DNA of 11,521 bases from an uncultured Opitutia bacterium. Its GTDB lineage: Bacteria > Verrucomicrobiota > Verrucomicrobiia > Opitutales > UBA953. Location: assembly GCA_903921665.1 (NCBI GenBank), contig CAIXQT010000393.1, forward strand, positions 1-11,521. Direction: 5' to 3'. This document shows positions 1 through 5,209 of the stretch, in pieces. The notes beneath the pieces were generated by a model, which saw nothing but the letters and a program-made list of their open reading frames with translations, ran no database searches and was not told the origin of the DNA. How positions within the stretch are numbered: position 1 is the stretch's first letter; the number at the start of each line of letters is the position of its first letter. Both the position numbers and the translations under genes were made by a program.

Positions 1-585
1 CACCGCGCCGATGAGGGTCATCGCGGCGCCGATGGCCTGGCCGAAGGTGCCGCCGGCGCGGCGGATCACCACGCCGCTGCTCACGCCGGTCGCGAAAGGC
101 AGGCCGGCGAAGATCGCCAAACCGAAGTAGCCGCCAGTCTGCTTGAGGCCGGGGACCATCAGGCCGTGCTTCGAGAGGTATTCGAAACCTGCGGTCAGCC
201 CCGCACAGGTGAAAGCGGCCAGGAGAAAAGGCACCACGAGCCGGCCGGCGACGGCCGTCGGCGAGACGGATTCCTCTTCGTGTTCGTCGCCGGAGGCGGC
301 GAGCCAGAGCGCGAGGCCCGCGCCGGCGAACGGCACGTGGATGAGCAGTCCGAGGACCGGCGGCAGACTCCAGCCGAGGGCGGTGGCCCGGCGCGCCGCG
401 ACGAATGAAGCGATGAGCGCGAAGCCGGCGGCGAGGCTGAGCAGGACGAGCCGGTACGTCGGGTCGTTAGGCATGCCGAACACATCCTTCTCCGGCAGGA
501 CGCGGAACAGCAGCACGGCATGGGAGAAGGCCCAGGTCGGGAGCATGATCAGGACGGTCTGCAGGCGGCTGGGCTTGGAGGACAT
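1..585 (-). CDS. Integral membrane protein of unknown function (3' end outside window)
   Basis: An open reading frame runs from an ATG at 583-585 to the window edge without a stop, giving the first 195 residues (N-terminus MSSKPSRLQTVLIMLPTWAF). The translation is strongly hydrophobic, with about five likely membrane segments near residues 10-28, 44-64, 72-97, 117-137 and 150-168. An acidic stretch (GDEHEEES) sits between the third and fourth. GC-rich codon use resembles the neighbouring genes. No catalytic or binding motif was recognised, and I cannot assign a family. It lies 102 bases downstream of the YugP-like gene on the same strand, so the two may be co-transcribed. No strong Shine-Dalgarno sequence precedes the ATG. 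That the gene is real is fairly sure from the long open frame and membrane pattern; its function is unknown. Confidence 0.7.
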   Translation of the reverse strand, partial: MSSKPSRLQTVLIMLPTWAFSHAVLLFRVLPEKDVFGMPNDPTYRLVLLSLAAGFALIASFVAARRATALGWSLPPVLGLLIHVPFAGAGLALWLAASGDEHEEESVSPTAVAGRLVVPFLLAAFTCAGLTAGFEYLSKHGLMVPGLKQTGGYFGLAIFAGLPFATGVSSGVVIRRAGGTFGQAIGAAMTLIGAV

Positions 586-687
586 GGCGTCTGGCCTGAT
601 GTTGAACCGTGTCCGCCGGCTGGGAAGCCGCAAAGCATCGTCCCGGCCGTCATTAGGCCTTCCGCTCGTGCGCCTAAGCCGTCCTGC

Positions 688-1359
688 TCAGGAAAACAGC
701 AGCCGAAGCCACGTTTTCGAGTAGGGCAGGGCCATATGGTCCAGCCGCGCGGCCAGGAAGGCCGCCTCGATCTCTTCTTCCGGATGGCCGTCCAGCAGTT
801 TCGCCCCGTCCAGTTCCCGGCGTCCGCGGCGGGCGGCGTCCTGGACGTGCGTGTGCTTGAGCAGGTGCACGATGGCGATGGCGCCGGCGACGAGGGAGAA
901 GGCTATCAGCGCCCACGGGCGGCCTTTGCTGGCGAAGACCGTGAGGGGCAGCAGGATCGGCCAGGCGTTGCCCCAGAGGATCATGAACGAATCCCACGAC
1001 GCCAGCCCGCCGAGCTTGCGGTCTCGGTGTTGCAGCGCATGACCTGCGAGGCGCGCCGCCCGCGCGACGTCGAACAGGCGCTTGCCGGAGTAGACGCCGC
1101 TGGAGAGTTTGATCGCCGGTTCGAACGCGGAATAGAAATCCGTCACTGCGAGCGTGCTCTCGTCGACGTCGACCTGCGGGACCTCGCCGCGCAGGAGCAC
1201 GATGCGGGCCGCCTGCGCGCCGGTGACACCGCGGACCAGGAGGATCCGGCCGTACTTCTTTTCCAGGCTGAGCACCCGTCGCCAAGCCAGCCACGGCAAC
1301 CCCAGCGCGAAGACGCCGGCCAGGCAGAAAAGCATGAGGAGCTTGAATTCCGGGTTCAT
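688..1359 (-). CDS. YugP-like (Zn_peptidase_2) membrane protein with degenerate active site
   Basis: The 223-residue product matches the layout of the YugP family of membrane zinc metallopeptidases, usually about 225 residues. It has an N-terminal membrane segment (about 6-26), a TGAQAARIVL block (46-55, family 'tG.evAr.iL'), TDFYSAF (73-79, family 'sDHYdP'), KLSSGVYSG (84-92, family 'LS..vy.g'), then AARLAGHALQH (101-111). Two hydrophobic segments follow (about 125-143 and 149-167). In active members the last block reads AAHExGHAiQH; here the first His and catalytic Glu are Arg103 and Leu104, and only His107 and His111 remain. The His of 'DHY' is Phe, and the later 'PVEFdAS' Glu appears to be Gln173. 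It is therefore probably not a protease. I chose the ATG at 1357-1359 because GGAG lies six bases upstream and the length then fits the family; an in-frame TTG at 1398 would add 13 residues. Family assignment is from remembered motifs, not a search. Confidence 0.72.
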   Translation of the reverse strand: MNPEFKLLMLFCLAGVFALGLPWLAWRRVLSLEKKYGRILLVRGVTGAQAARIVLLRGEVPQVDVDESTLAVTDFYSAFEPAIKLSSGVYSGKRLFDVARAARLAGHALQHRDRKLGGLASWDSFMILWGNAWPILLPLTVFASKGRPWALIAFSLVAGAIAIVHLLKHTHVQDAARRGRRELDGAKLLDGHPEEEIEAAFLAARLDHMALPYSKTWLRLLFS

Positions 1360-1469
1360 GGCTTGCTCCGACCCTGCCGATTTGCCGGTTCCCATCAAGG
1401 TCTACCTAGTAGTTCCCGCATAAGGGGGATAAGCGGACGTGGATTCGTCTCCAGGCGGCCGAGGCTTCG

Positions 1470-1498
1470 TTGACCCGCCCGCGGGCCTCGGATTGAAT
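1470..1498 (+). promoter_or_regulatory. Candidate sigma-70-type promoter of hemF-hemE
   Basis: TTGACC (1470-1475, five of six matches to the -35 consensus) is followed after exactly 17 bases by TTGAAT (1493-1498, four of six matches to the -10 consensus). The hemF ATG begins ten bases after the end of the -10 hexamer, so a transcript starting about seven bases downstream would have almost no leader. This fits the lack of a Shine-Dalgarno sequence before the ATG. The call rests on sequence matching only. Confidence 0.35.
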
Positions 1499-1507
1499 AT
1501 CTTCACG

Positions 1508-2398
1508 ATGAATCCCGATCTCGTCAGAAACTACCTGACCGGCCTGCAGGATCGCCTCTGCGCGATCCTTGAGGATGTGGATGGCAAAGCCAAGTTCATC
1601 ACCGACGAGTGGAAGCGCGCCGAGGGCGGCGGCGGTCGTACGCGCGTCATCGCCGGTGGCGCCGTGATCGAAAAGGGCGGGGTGGCCTTCTCGGACGTCC
1701 GCGGCCATGCGCTGCCGCCGTCCGCCACGATCGCCCGCCCGGATCTCGCCGGCAAAGGCTTCCGCGCCATGGGCGTCTCGGTCGTCCAGCATCCGCTCAA
1801 TCCCTATTGCCCGACCTCGCACATGAACGTGCGCTTCTTCTGCACCGACGGCCCTGATCCCGTCTGGTGGTTCGGCGGCGGCTTCGACCTGACGCCTTAT
1901 TACGGCTTCGACGAGGATGCGGTCTCCTGGCACCGCGCGTCCGCGCATGCCACGGGCGCCCACTACCCGAAGTTCAAGGCCTGGTGCGATGACTACTTCC
2001 TGCTGAAGCATCGTCAGGAACAGCGCGGCATCGGCGGCGTGTTCTTCGATGACTTCACCGAGGGCGGTTTCGAGTCGGCCTTTGCGATGATGCAGAAGGT
2101 GGGCGATGCCTACGGTCCGGCCTACGCCGAGATCCTGCGCCGTCGGAAGGACACCCCCTACGGCGAGCGCGAGCGCAACTGGCAGGAGGTCCGCCGTGGT
2201 CGCTACGTCGAATTCAACCTCGTCTTCGACCGTGGCACGATCTTCGGGCTGCAGTCCGGTGGCCGGACGGAGTCCATCCTGATGTCCCTCCCGCCCCGCG
2301 TGCAGTGGCACTACGGCCACCAGCCCGAGGCCGGCACCCCGGAAGAACGTCTGCTCTCGCATTATCTGAAACCTCAGGCTTGGCTGAAGGGGTCCTGA
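1508..2398 (+). CDS. hemF: Oxygen-dependent coproporphyrinogen III oxidase
   Basis: HemF oxidatively decarboxylates two propionate groups of coproporphyrinogen III to vinyls, giving protoporphyrinogen IX, in the cytoplasm with O2. The 296-residue product aligns along its whole length with E. coli HemF (299 residues). It shows the EGGGGRTRV block (39-47), NPYCPTSHMNVRFF (98-111) with conserved His105 and Asn107, WWFGGGFDLTP (120-130), KHRQEQRGIGGVFFDD in the middle, and RYVEFNLVFDRGT...GGRTESILMSLPP from about residue 232. The reading frame is open upstream to a GTG at 1439. I chose the ATG at 1508 because MNPDLVRNYLTGLQD lines up with the E. coli N-terminus and a promoter-like sequence lies between the two starts. 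The stop overlaps the hemE start by one base (TGATG), indicating one operon and translational coupling. An oxygen-dependent enzyme implies heme synthesis under oxic conditions. Confidence 0.97.
   Translation: MNPDLVRNYLTGLQDRLCAILEDVDGKAKFITDEWKRAEGGGGRTRVIAGGAVIEKGGVAFSDVRGHALPPSATIARPDLAGKGFRAMGVSVVQHPLNPYCPTSHMNVRFFCTDGPDPVWWFGGGFDLTPYYGFDEDAVSWHRASAHATGAHYPKFKAWCDDYFLLKHRQEQRGIGGVFFDDFTEGGFESAFAMMQKVGDAYGPAYAEILRRRKDTPYGERERNWQEVRRGRYVEFNLVFDRGTIFGLQSGGRTESILMSLPPRVQWHYGHQPEAGTPEERLLSHYLKPQAWLKGS
2387..2392 (+). promoter_or_regulatory. Ribosome binding site of hemE
   Basis: AAGGGG inside the last codons of hemF lies five bases before the hemE ATG at 2398. It supports that start over the longer open frame beginning at 2305, which would duplicate the hemF C-terminal region in another frame. 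Confidence 0.6.
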
Positions 2399-3423
2399 TG
2401 AACTCCCGCGACCGCTTCCTCGCCGCCCTCCGCCGACAGCCCCATGACCGGGCCCCCGTCTGGATCATGCGTCAGGCCGGTCGCTACCTGCCCGAATACC
2501 GCGCGCTCAAGGCGAAGTCGGACTTCGTCACGATGGTCCGCACGCCCGAGCTCGCGGTCGAGGTGACGCTGCAGCCGCTCCGCCGCTTCCCTCAGCTCGA
2601 CGCCGCGATCCTTTTCTCGGACATCCTGGTGATACCCGAAGCCCTCGGCGTCGGCTACCGTTTCCGCGACGAAGGCGGCATCGCGATGGAGCGTGCGCTG
2701 GCTTCGCCGGCCGACGTCGCCTCGCTGAAGCTCGAAGGCTCCGCGGACCGCCTGCAGTATGTCTACGATGCGCTGACGATCCTCCGCAAGGAGCTCGGCC
2801 TCAACAAGACCTTGCTCGGTTTCGCCGGTTCGCCTTGGACGCTCGCCTGCTATCTCGTCGAAGGCGGCGGCTCCGAAGACTTCCCGAAGACCAAGGCGCT
2901 GATCAAGGCCGACCCGAAGATGATGCACCGCATCCTCGAGATCCTGACCGACGCCGTCGCGCAGTATCTCACCCGCCAGTTCGCCGCGGGCGCCGATGCG
3001 ATCCAGATCTTCGACAGCTGGGCCGGCGCGCTCACCGGCGCCGACTACGAAGAGTTCTCGCTGCGCTACATCCGCGCGGTGCTCGAACGCTTGCCCGCCG
3101 GCGCCCCCGTCATCCTTTACGCCAAGGGCAAGTCCCCGCAGGCCGGTGCGCTCGCCCAGACCGGCGTGCCGTGCCTCGGCGTCGACTGGACCATGCCGCT
3201 GTCGCAGGTCCGCCAGCTGGCCGGTCGTCCGATCTGCCTGCAGGGCAATCTCGACCCCGAGTTCATGACCGGCGAACCCGACGCCGCGGCGGCCGCGGCC
3301 AAGGCCGTCCTCGCCGACAACGCCGGCGACCCCGGCCACATCTTCAATCTCGGCCACGGCATCACGCCGCAGGCCCGCATCGAGACCTTCCAGGCAGTGG
3401 TGGATGCGGTGGTGAAGGGCTGA
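2398..3423 (+). CDS. hemE: Uroporphyrinogen decarboxylase
   Basis: HemE removes the four acetate carboxyls of uroporphyrinogen III to give coproporphyrinogen III, the substrate of HemF encoded just upstream. The product has 341 residues, normal for the family. It carries the N-terminal signature PVWIMRQAGRYLPEYR (20-35), the FSDIL segment with catalytic Asp75, the second signature GFAGSPWTLACYLVEGGGS (about 141-159), QIFDSWAGAL in the barrel core, and the NLGHGITP loop with His320. All expected active-site residues are visible. The ATG shares its A with the hemF stop and has a good ribosome binding site. Oddly, the stop codon and the last three codons fall within the phase of a 12-bp repeat array that continues past the gene, so the array may have set the exact C-terminus (VVKG). 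Confidence 0.97.
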   Translation: MNSRDRFLAALRRQPHDRAPVWIMRQAGRYLPEYRALKAKSDFVTMVRTPELAVEVTLQPLRRFPQLDAAILFSDILVIPEALGVGYRFRDEGGIAMERALASPADVASLKLEGSADRLQYVYDALTILRKELGLNKTLLGFAGSPWTLACYLVEGGGSEDFPKTKALIKADPKMMHRILEILTDAVAQYLTRQFAAGADAIQIFDSWAGALTGADYEEFSLRYIRAVLERLPAGAPVILYAKGKSPQAGALAQTGVPCLGVDWTMPLSQVRQLAGRPICLQGNLDPEFMTGEPDAAAAAAKAVLADNAGDPGHIFNLGHGITPQARIETFQAVVDAVVKG

Positions 3424-3482
3424 ATTGAGGACTGCGTTGAGGACTGAATAGAGGGCTGGATCGAGGACTGCGTGGTGGGCTG
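3411..3482 (+). repeat. 12-bp degenerate tandem repeat array A
   Basis: Six consecutive 12-base units share a core GAGGRCTG after four variable bases: aattGAGGACTG, cgttGAGGACTG, aataGAGGGCTG, gatcGAGGACTG and cgtgGTGGGCTG (3423-3482), preceded by ggtgAAGGGCTG (3411-3422), which contains the end of hemE. The 12-base period is exact. The array lies between the convergent genes hemE and hemH. Confidence 0.75.
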
Positions 3483-3592
3483 AGTGGAAGTTCGCCCTCC
3501 TCAGCACCTGTGACGTGTAGGTTTGGCGCCCCCGCTTTAAATGTCGAAGTGTGAAATGGGGGTATGCAGTTCGTGGGGCTGATTTATCAATT

Positions 3593-3640
3593 CAGCCCTC
3601 AATTCAGTCCTCAACGCTGACCTCCACTCAGTCCTCTTCT
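3593..3640 (-). repeat. 12-bp degenerate tandem repeat array B (inverted copy of A)
   Basis: Read on the minus strand, four units of the array A repeat occur in a row with the same 12-base period: agaaGAGGACTG, agtgGAGGTCAG, cgttGAGGACTG and aattGAGGGCTG. On the plus strand, ATTCAGTCCTCAACGC (3603-3618 region) is the exact complement of part of array A (around 3434-3449), so A and B could pair into a long imperfect hairpin. It begins eight bases beyond the hemH stop. Between A and B (3483-3592) I see no gene or recognisable motif. Confidence 0.7.
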
Positions 3641-3648
3641 TTGACTCG

Positions 3649-4674
3649 TCAGACGTGATTCGGCGTCCACTTCGCCGCGCGGTCGGCGAGGTACTTCACG
3701 TAGACGTCCTGGTCGTTGAGGCAGGGGATCTGTTCGAAGGATTCGCCGCCGGCGTGGAGGAAGTCTTCCTTACCTTCCTCGCTGATCTCCTCGATGGTCT
3801 CAAGGCAGTCGGCCGTGAAGGCCGGGCACATCACGAGGAGGTTCTTCACGCCTTCGGACGGCAGGGCTTCGAAGCGTTCGTCGGTGTAGGGCGGGACCCA
3901 CTTCTCCGGGCCGAAGCGCGACTGGAAGGACATCTCGAACTTGTCGGGCGAAAGGCCGGCGCGCTTGGCGAAGAGCAGGGTGGTCTGCACGCACTGGTGC
4001 TTGTAGCAGTTGGCGTGCGAAGGGCTGGCCTGCAGGCAGCAGTCCTTGACCTTGGTGCAATGGGCCTTGGAGGCGTCGCCCTTGCGCAGGTGGCGTTCCG
4101 GCACGCCGTGGTAGGAGAACAGGATCTTGTCGAAGGGCTTGCTGAGCCAGGGCTTGGCCGACTCCACGAGGCAGTCGATGTACGCCGGATCGTTGAAGTA
4201 CGGCTGCAGCACGTGGTACTTCAGGTTCGGCGCGAGGCGGGCGAGCTCTTCCTGGATCTTCACCACCACGGTCTCATAGGAGGACATCGCGTAATGCGGG
4301 TACTGCGGCATCACGAACAGGTCGTCGATGCCGTGCTTGAGGACTTCCTGGACGGCTTCGGCGCAGGAGGGCGTGCCGTAGCGCATGCCGGTGATGACGG
4401 GCAGACCGGTGGCGGCCTCGAGCTTCTTGCGGAGCTTTTCGGTGGTGACGAGCAACGGGGCGCCTTCGGGGGTCCAGACGGTCGCGTACGCGGCGGCGGA
4501 CTTCTTGGGGCGGGTGCGGAGGACGATGCCTTCGAGGAGCGCGAAGCGGAAGATGGCCGGATAATCGATCACGCGTTCGTCGCCGAGGAACTCGCGGAGG
4601 TACTCGCGGACGTGGGGCACCGAAGTGCTTTTCGGCGAACCGAGGTTGAGGAGCAGGATGCCTTTGCGAGCCAT
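3649..4674 (-). CDS. hemH: Ferrochelatase
   Basis: HemH inserts Fe(II) into protoporphyrin IX, the final step of heme b synthesis, usually at the membrane face. The 341-residue product starts MARKGILLLNLGSP, typical of the family. It contains FVMPQYPHYAMSSYET (about 120-135), the signature LFSYHGVPERHL with metal-binding His189 (185-196), FQSRFGPEKWVPPYT (250-264), and CPAFTADCLETIEEI (283-297) with the conserved Glu292. Between the signature and the FQSR block lie Cys206, Cys212, Cys213, Cys223 and Cys228. Some bacterial ferrochelatases carry an internal [2Fe-2S] cluster in this region, so one is plausible here. The gene converges on hemF-hemE, so it is in a separate transcription unit from them. 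No Shine-Dalgarno sequence precedes the ATG. Protoporphyrinogen oxidase, which would make its substrate, is not in the window. Confidence 0.97.
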   Translation of the reverse strand: MARKGILLLNLGSPKSTSVPHVREYLREFLGDERVIDYPAIFRFALLEGIVLRTRPKKSAAAYATVWTPEGAPLLVTTEKLRKKLEAATGLPVITGMRYGTPSCAEAVQEVLKHGIDDLFVMPQYPHYAMSSYETVVVKIQEELARLAPNLKYHVLQPYFNDPAYIDCLVESAKPWLSKPFDKILFSYHGVPERHLRKGDASKAHCTKVKDCCLQASPSHANCYKHQCVQTTLLFAKRAGLSPDKFEMSFQSRFGPEKWVPPYTDERFEALPSEGVKNLLVMCPAFTADCLETIEEISEEGKEDFLHAGGESFEQIPCLNDQDVYVKYLADRAAKWTPNHV

Positions 4675-4713
4675 GGTGATAGGAGGAAGAGATAACGTGG
4701 GGATGTCAATTGA

Positions 4714-4737
4714 CGGGGAGGGCTATGCCCCTCCCCG
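4714..4737. repeat. GC-rich palindrome
   Basis: The arms CGGGGAGGGC (4714-4723) and GCCCCTCCCCG (4727-4737) pair around a TAT loop with one bulged C. It lacks the GTAG head of the other palindromes. It lies 40 bases upstream of the hemH start, so it could affect hemH transcription or its leader, but no T-run on either strand supports a terminator. Confidence 0.55.
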
Positions 4738-4787
4738 GAGGGCTGAATCGATGGCTGAATCGAGGACTGAACGGAGGGCTGAATCGA
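4734..4787 (+). repeat. 12-bp degenerate tandem repeat array C
   Basis: Four full units and a partial fifth with the same 12-base period and core as arrays A and B: cccgGAGGGCTG, aatcGATGGCTG, aatcGAGGACTG, aacgGAGGGCTG, then aatcGA. The orientation matches array A. It begins within the right arm of the GC-rich palindrome, upstream of hemH. Confidence 0.7.
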
Positions 4788-4801
4788 TATAAACAGCCAA
4801 G

Positions 4802-4826
4802 GTAGGGACGGCTCTCCGAGCCGTCC
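4802..4826 (+). repeat. REP-like GTAG-headed palindrome 1
   Basis: GTAG (4802-4805) is followed by a perfect 9-bp stem, GGACGGCTC (4806-4814) and GAGCCGTCC (4818-4826), with the loop TCC. A 5' GTAG tetranucleotide beside a short hairpin is the hallmark of REP elements mobilised by RAYT (TnpA-REP) enzymes. No such gene is in the window. Confidence 0.65.
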
Positions 4827-4863
4827 GTTCGGCAAGCGAGATTCGGATGTCGACGGGGTTAAC

Positions 4864-4888
4864 GGCGGGTTCGGAGAACCCGCCCTAC
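4864..4888 (-). repeat. REP-like GTAG-headed palindrome 2
   Basis: On the minus strand, GTAG (4888-4885) is followed by a perfect 9-bp stem, GGCGGGTTC and GAACCCGCC, with the loop TCC, the same loop as palindrome 1. Palindromes 1 and 2 face each other across 37 bases, the inverted-pair arrangement of BIME/REPIN units. Confidence 0.65.
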
Positions 4889-5034
4889 CCAAGTCAGGAG
4901 ATACCAACTCAAAGGGAAACCGGAGACCGGATGATTGTCTGGGGTGCCCGTTTTTAGGTCTCAGCCATCAGGAGCCAGGTGGGGGTGGTCGGCTTCAGGT
5001 TCGTGCTCAGGAAATCCGCCCTCTGTCATCGATC

Positions 5035-5058
5035 CAGTCTTCCACTCAGAACCGCTAT
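5035..5058 (-). repeat. Possible degenerate remnant of the 12-bp repeat
   Basis: On the plus strand, CAGTCTTCcact followed by CAGaaccgctat resembles two decayed units in array B orientation with the right period. With only two units and several mismatches this could be chance. Confidence 0.3.
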
Positions 5059-5082
5059 GTCGTGACGCGGTCCCGACCCTAC
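5059..5082 (-). repeat. REP-like GTAG-headed palindrome 4 (imperfect)
   Basis: On the minus strand, GTAG (5082-5079) and one G precede an 8-bp stem, GTCGGGAC and GTCACGAC, with one mismatched pair and the loop CGC. The layout matches the other GTAG-headed palindromes despite a different stem sequence. Confidence 0.55.
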
Positions 5083-5095
5083 CCGCGGCAAACTA

Positions 5096-5120
5096 GGGCA
5101 GCACGTGGTGCTGCCCCTAC
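5096..5120 (-). repeat. REP-like GTAG-headed palindrome 3
   Basis: On the minus strand, GTAG (5120-5117) is followed by a perfect 9-bp stem, GGGCAGCAC and GTGCTGCCC, with the loop CAC. It lies about 90 bases beyond the DUF1501 stop and could also act as a weak 3' hairpin for that transcript, although there is no U-run. Confidence 0.6.
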
Positions 5121-5140
5121 CTCAAGGCATGCACTCCCCC

Positions 5141-5168
5141 GATACTCGATACTCAATACTCGATACTC
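5141..5168. repeat. 7-bp tandem repeat, four copies
   Basis: GATACTC occurs four times in a row (5141-5147, 5148-5154, 5155-5161, 5162-5168). The third copy reads AATACTC. It lies 41 bases beyond the DUF1501 stop. Confidence 0.8.
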
Positions 5169-5209
5169 TCAGCATTCTTCCCAACCGCTAACCGCCCACA
5201 CCAATTTGT

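Larger units (their letters stand above)
4675..5209. other. Gene-free, repeat-rich intergenic region
   Basis: These 535 bases separate the hemH start from the end of the DUF1501 gene, and I see no convincing coding sequence. They hold a GC-rich palindrome, a second 12-bp repeat array, four GTAG-headed palindromes and a 7-bp tandem repeat, each listed separately. The stretch 4889-5034 shows no clear structure. It must also contain the hemH promoter, which I could not place: a perfect TTGACA at 4709-4704 (minus strand) has no acceptable -10 partner at normal spacing. Confidence 0.7.

Noticed and set aside
653..677. Inverted repeat TTAGGC / GCCTAA after the YugP-like gene as a terminator
   Set aside because: Only six pairs around a 13-base loop and no T-run, so too weak to call.
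520..1473. Plus-strand open frame (317 residues) opposite the YugP-like gene
   Set aside because: Arg/Gln-rich translation without motifs; the minus-strand frame has family blocks and membrane segments instead.
1406..2362. Minus-strand open frame (318 residues) opposite hemF
   Set aside because: Shadow of hemF, whose sequence is conserved end to end on the other strand.
2305..2397. Longer hemE start upstream of 2398
   Set aside because: It would overlap 31 codons of hemF and adds residues absent from the family. The ATG at 2398 has a good ribosome binding site.
3411..3640. CRISPR array or tRNA-like structure between hemE and hemH
   Set aside because: The repeats are 12 bp, head to tail and degenerate, with no spacers, and no cloverleaf or acceptor stem was found.
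3655..4695. Plus-strand open frame (346 residues) opposite hemH
   Set aside because: It is antisense to a clear ferrochelatase, and its translation has no recognisable domain.
4704..4709. Perfect TTGACA on the minus strand upstream of hemH as a promoter
   Set aside because: No plausible -10 hexamer occurs 16-18 bases downstream; the nearest candidate is at about 22.
4569..4907. Minus-strand open frame encoding a run of SIQP tetrapeptides
   Set aside because: The tetrapeptide repeat is only the translation of 12-bp repeat array C, and the frame runs through palindromes and overlaps hemH.
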